From positions 1,426,001 through 1,490,000 of the forward strand of contig JBBPFI010000006.1 of assembly GCA_037974965.1 (NCBI GenBank): a stretch of 64,000 nucleotides of DNA, given 5' to 3'. How positions within the stretch are numbered: position 1 is the first letter of the stretch; the number at the start of each line of letters is the position of its first letter. The notes under the pieces are model-generated. The model did no database searches and had not been told where the DNA came from. It was given only the letters and a program-made list of their open reading frames with translations. The DNA is from Dacryopinax spathularia. Lineage: Eukaryota; Basidiomycota; Dacrymycetes; Dacrymycetales; Dacrymycetaceae. Below, one piece after another: positions 44,298 through 54,720 of the stretch. The position numbers and the translations under genes are program-made.

Positions 44298-45224
44298 ACA
44301 TCCAACATATCTTTACCAGGGTCTCTTTCTATCCCGGGCTTCTCGGGCACGCCGGAGCAAGCTGTCCGTACTGCCTGTAAGCCGTCCCACTGAGGCATGG
44401 ACGTCACTGCTGACACTTTGGCCAGGGTATGCCGACTACACTCCGGTTTCTTCTGCAGCCCTGCTTGTCTTCGACTGCTTCGTTACGCTCGAGCAGGAGA
44501 TTCGACTCGTCTGGTTTGGTCATTGGGGTGCACCTGCCGTGTTATACATGGTCAACCGATATGGGACAATGATCCAAGCCTGTCTCGACATTATTCCAAA
44601 TTTGGATTACAAGCTATCAGCGCACTTGTCTCAGCGCCTATAACTGGAGTATACCGATATTCATGGGGGTGATTCAAGGTATGTCATCCTCCCCTGATCG
44701 TCACAATGCGCTCTCCCCACCTCATTTCAGCGGCGTTGGTATGCCCACTATCATAGCTTACCTAGTTTCCTCTCTCGCTGGCGCACTGATGCCAGTTAAT
44801 CACAACTGTTGTGGGAGGGACTGTCGTGAGCGCTACGACGAACGTCAGTCTATACATTCCTTACTAGCAGGATAGAACCTCCAATTCGGCGACTGGACCC
44901 CTCAGTGAGAAATCCAACCCTACTAGCCCTCATATAGCTGAGACGTTTACAGATTGAGCGTCGCTATTGCATCAGCCGCTTCATATCGGCAAGTTGGCCA
45001 CTGATCCACCTGCTATCCCGATATAACACTACCTCAGCCTCTTCCTCAACCTTCGAGAGACCGCTCAGCCGACCCACCCAACGACTGCCTACAGCGGCTC
45101 AGTACCCTTCGAGATGTCCGCCTTGGAATGCTCGACCTTGTCGGCCTGGACGGACGGGTCTTCGGGACGCTCTGCCAGAATTGACAGTTCCGCCATGGAG
45201 GAGGGCGATGTACTGCACAGCTAG
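44298..45224 (+). pseudogene. DUF6533-type 7TM pseudogene (copy 3)
   Basis: Tandem relic of copy 2. The start codon is lost: the expected ATG before TCC AAC reads ACA at 44298-44300. The second exon is recognisable ('FDCFVTLEQEIRLVWFGHWG', 'VLYMVNRYGTMIQAC') but after 'LDYKLSAHLSQRL' a small deletion shifts the frame into TAA. The conserved 'YNWSIPIFMGVIQ' continues in another frame. The middle helices (exons for TLTLRVVALWE, WYIINVA, YETTVA) are missing. The 3' end is kept: 'LFLNLRETAQPTHPTTAYSG', tail and stop near 45224. It cannot make a seven-helix protein. Confidence 0.8.
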
Positions 45225-45781
45225 CAGGAAAATACTGCGCACTCAAATACTAGGAACACTCCGCCCACTGCAGGAAACCCCACGCCAAATGGGAGGATGC
45301 GAATCTCTCCATAGTCTGGTCATTTCGCTGGTCCATGAATTTCTCCTTTCAGTCGGTAGTGCTTATTAAATTGAGCGAGCTGAACCTGGCAAGGGGAACC
45401 TAGCTGAAGTCGGATCCACTGCGAAGCCTAGAAGCCAGCCGGCCATCCGGAAGCGAACCTCCATACCCGCGGCGGTGAGCGTTTAGCAGCTCGTTCCGTT
45501 GCTTCCATCAGAACCTTACCAAAATTGGCAATGATTGAGCTAAGAATTTGCCAGCGTTTCTGGAGTCCTTCTTCCCATGCTGTGCCAATCCGCGATGTAC
45601 CAATCGCTGGCTGCAGGGAGGGCAAGGCGAAGGCCGGCCAGCTTGGTTTCCTCAAATAGTTGCTGCTTCGCAGGTTGCAAGCTCTCGATATCGCACAACT
45701 TGCTCAAGAGAAAAGGATCTCAGCGTGGGTTGCTAGTATGGTATGGTGAAGCGTGTATTGATGTTTGCTCAGATCCGCGAC
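45225..45781. other. Intergenic, promoter region of S33 hydrolase 3
   Basis: No gene recognised. In-frame sequence from an ATG at 45743 precedes the chosen start of the hydrolase and ends in TTTGCTCAG, which could also be a splice acceptor. Confidence 0.4.
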
Positions 45782-46782
45782 ATGTCACATCCTGCGCCTA
45801 TCCGCACGGGTCGCGCTCCGTATGGCGCATACGAGACTTGGTACATGATCTTTGGCGACCTGGAACCTACGTCCGGCAAGCTACCTCTTATAACCGTTCA
45901 TGGCGGTCCTGGAGCTGGATGTGGCACGCTTGAGGTTCTCGGCAAGCTCTGGGTAACTGCGGGCGTGCCGGTGGTGGTGTACGATCAGGTCGGCTGCGGC
46001 AGATCTACTCATGTTCCTGATGCACCGTCGGAGACCTGGACTGTCGACTTCTTCCTGGAGGAGCTCAAGAACCTTTTAGCTCACCTGAATGTTCAATCAT
46101 ATGACCTGCTTGGACATAGTTGGGGCGGTATGCTCGGTCTGGAGCATGCGGCCCGACAGCCAACTGGATTGCGAAGGCTTATCATCGAAGGTTCACCGGC
46201 CTCCATGGAGCTCTGCATGCAAGTTCGAGACGATGTGTACAGAAGCCTTGGCGAGAAGTACTACCAAGCCGTCTTGAGGCACGACAACGATCAGCTGAAA
46301 ACCTACTACGCTGCTGATGCGCATCAAGCTACGGAGGAGGCCGACAGGAAGGATTTGGACGAAGCTCGCGCTCTCTTCACTGCCCGGTACATGTCTCGTA
46401 CGAAACCACTTCCGCAGGTTGTTGTGGATGTCTTGAATACGCTGGTGGCTGCTTATAATGTCTGCGATTCCTTGTGAGTGATCTCTTTCCATCTTCGGAG
46501 TTCGGGACTTACCATCTCGTCAGATGGGGTCTGACAAAGATCCTTGAATCGACTGGCAGTCTGAAGAATTGGTCCATCATCCCACGTCTGCATCTTATCC
46601 GGAACAAAGTTCTTGTCATAACCGGCGACTGGGACTACTGTGGAGGCAAAACGCTTGAACCATACTTCAAAGGCGGATTAGCCGATGTTCGTATGATCAC
46701 CTTCGGCGACTGCGGGCATATTGCCCACATAGACGCAGGAGACGAGTACGTTGCGGCGGTTCACAATTTCCTAAAGGAGTGA
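45782..46782 (+). CDS. Proline iminopeptidase-like S33 hydrolase 3
   Basis: Exons 45782-46473 and 46524-46782, intron 50 bp, phase 2, same position as in the paralogues. Start MSHPAPIRTGRAPYGAYETW fits the family; an in-frame ATG at 45743 adds 13 residues. Motifs: HGGPGAG, GHSWGG, 'DWDYCGGKTL' and 'CGHIAHIDAG'. It has a charged insertion of roughly 15-20 residues in the lid region ('LKTYYAADAHQATEEAD') absent from copies 1 and 2, which may alter substrate access. No signal peptide. It lies between the 7TM pseudogene and UstYa-like copy 4, all on the plus strand. Confidence 0.88.
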
Positions 46783-47216
46783 TATGGCTGCATTAAGTAG
46801 TACTCGGTATACGTCGCTATGAGTGTAGATGGGAAGACCGATGACGGGGCTCGACATTTGTAGTTAGAAGCCCAGTCGATACCCGATGGTCGGGCCGTTC
46901 GTTGCAGGCATGTGCAATATAGGGGTTGCATCGAGTCAGAGGTTGCCCAATTTAGTAGAAGCATCGAAGCAACGAATTCCGTTTAGCCGCCTTGGACAGC
47001 ATTGAACTGAACAGACTGATTGGGAATGCTTCTCGCTTTGCACGGTCTGAAGATTCTTGCGCGTCCTCGCTAGCAGAGTCGATCAAACGCAACTGGAGCG
47101 TGCAAGTCGCTAACTGGGCGGAGGATTCCTTGGGCCATGCTCTGATGCAACGTATTGCACACGTATCATCGGTACAGCATGTCCATGCACTCCAATGAGA
47201 TTGCGCTGGCTGCCGA
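46783..47216. other. Intergenic, nothing recognised
   Basis: About 430 bp between two plus-strand cluster genes; presumably the 3' flank of the hydrolase and promoter of UstYa-like copy 4. Confidence 0.4.
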
Positions 47217-47981
47217 TTGCATGAATATGGAACAGCAACTACCTTTCAAATATCCTCGATGCACCATGGAACTGAACGACCAATGGCTGTATATCGCTGT
47301 TTAAGTCCGCTTCTGTGGCTGCTTGTCCTCCTTACATTCCTTAACGGGATTGCCATACTCCATTTGCATTCGCTTCTCGTGCACCAACGGGATCCTGACA
47401 TGAGTAAGGGATTCTTCGTGTCTGCTACATTCCTGCTGATCAGGCTCGTAGGAGGAGATGAGGAGCATGGCATGCTCGCCGAGCTGCCCGTCGACCTTAC
47501 GACCACCTTCCTGCACCGCTACAGCGACAATTTACCTCTTCTTGGTCTTGAAGATACGCCTGAATCCGTCGCGGCCTGGGAGGACCTCTCCTCGCCAACC
47601 GCGGGGTACGTCTATTTTGAGACTGAGGGAAAGAAGCACCGCTACATTCCTGCAATGTTCCACCAGGTGAGCAGCCCGCGCCATCAGAGCTTTGCGGTTC
47701 GATTGATGACACGCTGGCCCGATCAGATCCATTGTCTGCGCAGCATCAAACGGGCACTGCAGAGCAACTCCAGCTATACCGGGGATCAGCACCTCGGACA
47801 CTGCTTGAATTACTTGGTGCATGGAGTGCTGTGCGCGGCGGATATGACATTGGAGGGTGAACAGCAGCCGGTCCATCTTCTCCCCGATGGGCTTCCTAGC
47901 CTCGGTACCAATGGTACAGCCCATGTGTGCCGGGATTGGACAAGGGTTTACAAGGCTATGGAGGCTCTGATTTGGCCGTAG
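47217..47981 (+). CDS. UstYa-like (DUF3328) oxidase 4
   Basis: Spliced exons 47217-47403, 47452-47666 and 47727-47981. Both introns (48 and 60 bp) are multiples of three without stops, so the unspliced frame is open and looks like one 254-residue ORF. The paralogues show that splicing is correct: it joins HQ|IHC and removes an insertion. Features: anchor helix (LLWLLVLLTFLNGIAIL), 'AELPVDLTTTF', 'LLGLEDTPESVAAWED', HQIHCLRSIKR, 'HLGHCLNYLVHGVLCAADMT', 'HVCRDWTRVYKAMEALIWP'. The start may be a later Met (MAVYRCL). It is followed closely on the same strand by family-B copy 4. Confidence 0.86.
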   Translation: MHEYGTATTFQISSMHHGTERPMAVYRCLSPLLWLLVLLTFLNGIAILHLHSLLVHQRDPDMSKGFFVSATFLLIRLVGGDEEHGMLAELPVDLTTTFLHRYSDNLPLLGLEDTPESVAAWEDLSSPTAGYVYFETEGKKHRYIPAMFHQVSSPRHQSFAVRLMTRWPDQIHCLRSIKRALQSNSSYTGDQHLGHCLNYLVHGVLCAADMTLEGEQQPVHLLPDGLPSLGTNGTAHVCRDWTRVYKAMEALIWP

Positions 47982-48241
47982 TTCTGTACGATAACATTAG
48001 ACAATCACAGGTTTGGATACCTCGGGACTCGCCCGCGATATTACGCTAGCTTGAGAAGCATTAGGTTCTATTGCATGATTTTTGTCTAGCGGGCCAGCTC
48101 TAAATTTACGGACGATCATCCCAATACCATTCATGCGAATTGCAACCCACAGAATGCCGTGATCCGACTTGCGGAAGGTTGAGTCCGTCTGCAGCATCCC
48201 CACTCCAATGTGCCTTTCGTCGCTGTCGACTTCAGGTCAAC

Positions 48242-49110
48242 ATGTTCAAGTCTAACGCGAGTACAGGATATGTACCAGTGGCAAAGTCGTCGGATACCGA
48301 GTCCATCGAGGGCGGCGAGCCGCTCGTACCGGAAGCTGCACGGTCGAATGGCACGGTCGTCTTGCTCTGCATTGCGATCGTCGTCTCGTGCTTGAGCTTA
48401 CTTCGGGCTGGCGTCACCATATACGCTTTCGAGGGTCGGGCATCAAGCCCGGCGGTCGCCGCGTCCTTCCCTAGTGTCGCTCCTAAGGGCACCCTGGGCT
48501 CGCCGTTCGAGTACGAGGATGGAGATCGCGTGCCGCAGCAAGAGCTCGTCTCGGCCGGGACGTTGGCCGCTGCAGAGCCGGACTCCTTGAGGTTCTCTCA
48601 ACCAGCGTCGATTGCGGTTATGCAGCGCTCGAAGCCGTACGAAGTGTTGTACAACGCGACCCATAGAGACATGGGGAGTCTTTTTCTGAATTATGATGTG
48701 GGTGTGCCACGTCGCCGGCGCTACGGGACGAGCTGACGAGCGTGCTAAAGTACAGCGTCATCATGCAGTTCGCAGCACGAGCAGATAGAAAGACGCACTG
48801 TGCGGTCGCCATGCACACATCGCAGTCGGACAACAAGGTGGAAGTGCTGTCCACCCAGCATTTTGCGCAAGTCTGGAATATGTCTCTCACCTCTCCGCTC
48901 GACCCCTCTATCATCTCCTATATGCACCGACCACCCCGAAGACAGTTCCTCGGCGAGCTAGACTTCACAGTTCAGAACTTCACTAGTACCAACGCGTTCC
49001 ATTGTCCGACGAGAGGAGAGATTACTGTGTTGATACAGTGCCGTCAGAAGATGGAGTGTGGTATACGGTTTCAGCAGGGAATGGAAGGACACGCTAGAAG
49101 TCGCGGTTAG
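48242..49110 (+). CDS. Single-pass membrane protein of the cluster, family B copy 4
   Basis: Exons 48242-48697 and 48751-49110, intron 53 bp, phase 0. N-terminus MFKSNASTGYVPVAKSSD, membrane helix (VVLLCIAIVVSCLSLL), stalk, 'IAVMQRSKPYEVLYNAT', then the intron after 'LFLNYD'. Exon 2 has 'YSVIMQFAA', 'VWNMSLTSPLDPSIISYMHR', 'RRQFLGELDFT', 'AFHCP', 'LIQCRQKMECGIRFQQ'. It lies 260 bp downstream of UstYa-like copy 4 on the same strand, a pairing that supports a joint role. Domain not recognised. Confidence 0.78.
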
Positions 49111-49598
49111 CTCACTATTCTGCGGCATATGGGATGAAAGGTGCTCACTTTGATCCAGGCGTACAGCTTGTTGAGTGGGACTAGCTGGCTTCGTACTGTA
49201 ACCGTGCGAGGGTGCAAATTCCTCGGGTCCCATCTATCGGCCACCAGGAAGGAGGGATGGCCACCTATCCCCTTAAGACTGCGTAGAATTCAGAGGCGGG
49301 ATAAGCAGAGGCAGTCATGGCTGTGGGTAGAGGACCAGCGCTGGACAGAGGAAGCTCGTAGATATGGATTAATTCATGCAGTATATTGTAGGAGAGTACC
49401 GAGACCGTCGTTGTCGACGACCAAAATGTGGAACGGAATCAAGCCGTTGATCTGTGGGGACCGGGTACGGGCCGGCAACTTCCCCGCATCACCATCCAGT
49501 CCGCACGACATGTCTTTGCATCACTTGACCCTCAAAACGTCGCGATCCGTCTACTCGCCTCATCTCACAAGCGGGGCCACGACCGTGGACTTGATACT
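49111..49598. other. Intergenic, nothing recognised
   Basis: About 490 bp. The reading frame of the following dehydrogenase is open upstream to 49428 but lacks homologous character there. Confidence 0.4.
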
Positions 49599-50940
49599 AT
49601 GGCAAAGAGTGAAGGCTACAGTCGTGCAAAGCTCGATGATGGGGACACGTACGCCAAGACGCAACAACGCCTAGCGAGCATCCAGAAGCACTTCTGGGAA
49701 GCACCGCGCGGGGAGAAACTGAAGGGCAAGGTGTGCATCATCACCGGTGTGGGCTCTCTCAAGGGTATTGGGTGCGTGCCATGATAGAGGGGTGGGATGG
49801 ATGGCTCTAATATCTACTCCAGGCGAGCATCGGCATTCCTGTATGCACGGGAGCGGGCAGCACACCTCTACCTGCTGGATTTCGATGGGACCAACCTGCC
49901 AAATCTAAAGGAGGAGCTGAGGAAAGCATATCCAGATGTGAAGGTGCGCCTTATTCGATGTAGATCTGCGTATATATGCTCAAGCCTGTAGTAGGTCACG
50001 ACGTTTCAAGGCGACGCAGCGGACGAGGACCTCATCGCACGGATATGCCAGCAAGCTATTCAAGAGGAGGGACGGCTGGACGTGTTCTTCGCCAATGTAA
50101 GTGCTGGTCAACTTGTCACAAACGCGGTTAACCTGATATGATTCAGGCTGGAGTAGCGACGGCTCACTTCTTACCAGACATAACCTCCAAGGAGTTCATG
50201 AACACGCTGCGAATCAACACCCTTTCTTGCTTCCTTGCCGTCAAGCATGCATCCAAGGCGATGAAGCACACCGGGCCGGGCAAGGCAGAGGCTGGAGGCA
50301 GCATAATCCTCACTGCATCTGTGGCTGGACTGCGATCAGGAGCTGGCACAATCGATTGTATGTCCTTTCTCCATGGTTATTAGGCATTCAGCACCTCTGA
50401 CACCCAGGACAGACAGCGCAAGTAAGGCAGGAGTGAACTCGATTGCCATGACCTCAGCCTACCAGCTGCAACGAACGAACATCCGGGTCAACTCGATCTG
50501 CCCAGGACTGATTGAGGTACTATGAGTGATGTAGTTACTCTGACTGTCAGGCTTGCTGACTACTGGACAGACGGGAATGACGACGACTACATTTGACTAT
50601 GCACGGTCGAGGGGCACCGGAGCGAAGCTAGGCCAGCTCAATCCTATGGGAAGATATGGAATCTCGGAGGGTGCGTTTGGTCTTCGTGCCTTTATGCAGT
50701 ACATAGCTGACATCCTCATAGAGGTACGGTTAACACTCCGGCAATGGACGAGTCTCACTAACATTCCACTATAGATCGCGCAAATGGCTCTGTTCCTCGC
50801 ATCAGGTACGTTGCAATTTGCCCTGACACATGCGTACTTACCCGCCGTCAGATGACGCAAGCTACGTCAACGGGCAGAACATAGCTGTGGATGGTGGCCT
50901 GTCAGCATCGCATCCCGTTGTCCCAGGGAGGTGGGCGTAG
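49599..50940 (+). CDS. Short-chain dehydrogenase/reductase (SDR)
   Basis: About seven exons from ATG 49599 to TAG 50938-50940. The first exon contains the Rossmann start 'KLKGKVCIITGVGSLKGIG' (TGxxxGxG, interrupted by an intron at GG|G). Then come 'LYLLDFDGTNL' (acidic end of strand 2, suggesting NAD preference), 'GRLDVFFANA', Ser in 'ILTASVAGLRSG', catalytic Y-x-x-x-K in 'YSASKAGVNSIAM', 'IRVNSICPGLIE|TGM' and C-terminal 'YVNGQNIAVDGGLS'. An intact classical SDR of about 300 residues, the only one in the cluster. It could reduce or oxidise a hydroxyl or keto group on the product or be a bystander; nothing here decides. Confidence 0.85.
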
Positions 50941-51739
50941 TGATTGAGCATGAGAGAACTGAATATATGGGCGCTATCATTGCAGATAAGTGGTTAGCTA
51001 CTCTGTTTCGGGACGACGCGTTATCAGATTGCTTTTCTCGCATCGCCTTCTGAGGAGTTGACGCCGACCGATCGCACCGAAGATATCGCCCTTTCCTAAG
51101 ATTAGCACCAGCCGAATCGGTTGGGCCCAGCCTGTCCTGCTTCCCTAACGAGCGTGGAGTATGATCGCGAATCGACAAACGTGCCCAAAGGACTGAAACC
51201 AGGAAGTAACTCAGCACGGGGGACGTTGCGGAACTGCTTTACCCATCATCTGGGCGTTGATGCAAAGGCAGTGTTAGCGACCAAGCGATGAGGCCTCTTC
51301 ACGATCAGCCCTTTTCGGGAGCGACGGCAATTACTTGCACACAGACGCAGCTGGTGCAGCCCGATATACTCGCCTTCTGCTGGCCCGACGCATGTCATCA
51401 TGAGGTCTCGGCCAAATCGGATCCGCCGATCAAAGCGTTCCCAGTTACAGGTATGTCCCTACCTAGTATGGAAGTGGACCAACAATTTGCTGCAGTCATC
51501 AACTCCAAGCAATCAGGACGTCAAACTGCCACGGAGCTACCTTGCGATTGACTCCAGTCGCGGATGATCAAGACAATGCTATGGACTCTCGGATCTTCCT
51601 CAATACCAGCGTCTCATTCGAACCCGATCGCGGTTGTCTGGTCGATGGTTCATATATCAACGTCAGGCTGGATTGTTATTATTATTGCTGAGTAGGGGAC
51701 CGACCTCGCAGACTCCGTCGAACCACAACGCCTCCACCC
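50941..51739. other. Intergenic, nothing recognised
   Basis: About 0.8 kb with short frames only; holds the promoter of 7TM copy 4, including a TGACTC word near 51549. Confidence 0.4.
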
Positions 51740-53322
51740 ATGAACTCCTCAAACCCTGTTTCCGAGTTGTCCTACACAGGATCGGTGGATGATGCCATTC
51801 GCATCCTCTGTGAGTCGATGGGCCACGCAAGTGGATGTGATGACGAACTGTTGACCCTTTCATGTTAGGGACAGCAACCTACCTCAGTGTCGTCTCGGCT
51901 GCCCTGGTAACCTATGACTGCTTCATCACACTCGAACAGGAAAGTAGACTGGTTTGGGGCGGGACGCGAGGATTTCCGGCCTGTCTCTACTTTCTCAACC
52001 GTTACGGTATGGTGATCCAGGCATGCTTGAACTTAGTGGGAGTTCTCGACAATAGCTTGGATATGACCGCTTGCAATGCTTGGAACGTTCTCTCCTCCTG
52101 GAGCGTACCGATCTTCCTGATCATTGTAGAAGGTGAGCACATTTTCCTCTCAATGGCCTCTGTGCCTGACGGTTGTCCAGCCATGCTTGCACTGCGCGTC
52201 GTTGTCCTGTACGGGAACAAGCGCATAATGGCCATCATCGTATGGACGCTCTGGACGATAGCGTCGGCAACTATGCTTGCTCTGATGGGGCTCTCCTTAC
52301 AAGACACTTCCGGTCAGATTCCTGAGATTCTGCATTACTCTGTTGTTCTGACCGGCGTCGAAGGTCTGCCAAGCCCAGCTCCCACCATCATGGGATGTCA
52401 GCTAGTTACCGGTAGGCCGCACATCGCTCATGGTTCGCACTTCGCGGGTCTGATTGCTCTGACAGATAGCTCCATGACGTGACTCAACCGCCTTTGTTTC
52501 TAAGATCGGTCCGAGACTAACTGTGGGCAGGAGCACCTACACACTCTATATACCGAGCTTGTGCTTCGAAACGGTTGTTGCACTACTCACCTTGCGGAAG
52601 GTTATCGCCTACCGTGCCATCCTGACAGATTCGCTGCTGCTGCATACTCTTATTCGAGAGTACGTCCGAATTGAATTTCTGTTCCGACTTCGAGCTTATC
52701 GCAAATGCAGTGCGTTCATCTACTTCTTCGGTATGCAAGTATCATAATATGCCTGTTGAGATTCGTTCATATTTTCTCCAGTAATCTTAGGTTCGTTATA
52801 CGCTCTGCCGTTGCGCGCACCTAGCCACCAACTGTTCGATCACCGGCGCTCAGGTCTCATGGTAGGGGAACAGTAGACCTGCACAGCAATGTTGGCTGAC
52901 GGTCTTTCATTCTAGCTTGCTTCACTTTTAGGTGCTGTCTTTGCTGTAAGTAGTTGCACTTCGCTAGGCGATGGCGGGTTCTTAAGCGTGTCGACAGCCG
53001 CAAATCTACGTATCCTGGTTTCCACAGTAAGTTGCTCGATCGCTTGAACTCGTCATCTCAATCAGTTGGGGCAGGATCAGCATCACGTTGGCTTCCATGG
53101 CGGCCGTGAGGTACGGTGCGCGACGAGTGTCAACAGATAGGAAGGCTGAGCGGCCTTCCCAGGCTCTTCCTCAACTTGCGACAGACCGCCATGGAACGCG
53201 GTTATATGGATCGCGACGAGGCGGAGGGAGGGAGATTACCATCTGCCGCGGAAGACTCATCCAACTTCGATATGTGGACTGGACGAAGCCATGTTCTGCC
53301 AGTTGAGGCCGTCGCTCAATAG
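51740..53322 (+). CDS. DUF6533-type seven-helix membrane protein 4
   Basis: Multi-exon gene from ATG 51740 (MNSSNPVSELSYTGSVDD). After a 59-bp intron the DUF6533 core reads 'YDCFITLEQESRLVWGG' with 'CLYFLNRYGMVIQACLN', then 'WNVLSSWSVPIFLIIVE', 'LALRVVVLYGNKR', 'YTLYIPSLCFETVVALLT', 'AFIYFF' and 'LFLNLRQTA', with a short acidic tail ending at 53322. Junctions match copies 1 and 2. It is the most diverged of the set: GRWG is replaced by GTRG and the tail is short. It marks the right end of the cluster. Confidence 0.72.
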
Positions 53323-54720
53323 GACAGGCGCTCGTACTACCTACGATCGAAAGGGACAGATGATCAGGAGGTCTTATGACGTGACTACGTTATATCCCGT
53401 GTGACCTTTCCGTCGGCAGGACGATGAACGATGAAAAGGTCGCCTAGAGAGCTTGCTTAAGCTTCTTTAATCATGTGGGAAAACGCTTCCAAGAATGGGA
53501 TTAGGTCTGAAATGAAGTACGGTGCAGGACAAGCACGTTGCGTTAAAGTGCGAGACGCGACGCCTGTGCGTTGAGATAGCGTACTGTACAGGACGCAGGA
53601 AAGGCTGAAGCAGATGTCTACGAGAGGGCGTACATGGATAAGATCAGTCCATTCTATTCTGTTTAGGGCGAGATGCGCGAAGGCGCTGTTTACATTCCCC
53701 GAAGATCATCCGCGCCCAAGCAAGACAGAGGCGAGACGATAACACCGTTATTGCCTGCCAACAGATGAGCGTGTGAGACGTACGAGATGCGCGATTACGG
53801 TTGCATTCGCTATCAGACTGGCGAAACGCCACACAACTGATGAGACACCTCGCGCCTCGCAAGATTGTAAGATTGCGTTATCATCTTCGTACAATCGCCA
53901 AGCACCCAAGCAAGTCCAGGAGAACAGCGAGATAGGATTGTATGTGAGCTATCGCACCCGCTGACACCGCAAGGCAACAATGAGAAAACGCACAACGCGC
54001 CGCCGGCGCTCCGGAGGACAAGGTGACAAATGACAAACGTTCGCACCTGCAACACGCTTCCCATCAGAAAAACGCGTCATCCCCTCCCGCGCTTCACACG
54101 CCCAAGCGCCGAAAAGAGGCAAAAGAAGGCGAAAAGAAGCCGGCGGGTGCCTTGCACGTGCCGGTGCTCTGGGCCCCCGGTCTCCCCGCTGTTCCCGGTT
54201 CTGAGGCTGAGCCCGTGAAATCGGAAGGTTGTCAGGTTAGCAGATCCGCCTCCGTAAAGCGCTCGGAGAAAGTGAGCGGCCCATCGCCTCACTCGCTCAT
54301 CGCCGTCATCCGCGTCTCTCACCTTTCGCTCGCCTACGCTGCGCCTCTCAAGACCTTCTCCCTGCGTTTCCCGACAAGCCTCGACGGCTCTCCTTGTCCC
54401 AAGGAAGACTCAGTGTCTTGGATCCCTTTCATCTTCCTCGCCCGTGGCTCATCCCCCGCTTGGAACTCGACTTGGACTCGCTCGGACCCGGCTGGGTAAC
54501 TAGGGACTGAAGGGACTTTGGACAGGGTATTAAACTCGGCACACCAGCCCACGGGGTATGCACCTTCGTCGAGCCTACCTCACATCCCATATCTACCACG
54601 CCTTATCGTCCATCTCCTTCTTGCTATCACCATTACTATCACCATTACCCTCATCACTACCTTCGTCTTGCCGTCAACCGCCTTGACCCCGACGACCGCC
54701 TCGACAAGTAGAGAAAGACG
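53323..54720. other. Intergenic, long GC-rich leader
   Basis: About 1.4 kb without a convincing gene. From 54020 the sequence becomes C/T-rich with frames of low-complexity composition, typical of a long promoter and 5' UTR for the gene at 54721. Confidence 0.4.

Noticed and set aside
44298-45224. A functional third 7TM gene in the tandem pair
   Set aside because: Start codon lost, frameshift and missing middle exons; annotated as a pseudogene instead.
54023-54499. 158-codon plus-strand frame upstream of the small membrane protein
   Set aside because: Low-complexity composition, no domain, lies in a GC-rich leader and stops before the real gene; treated as non-coding.
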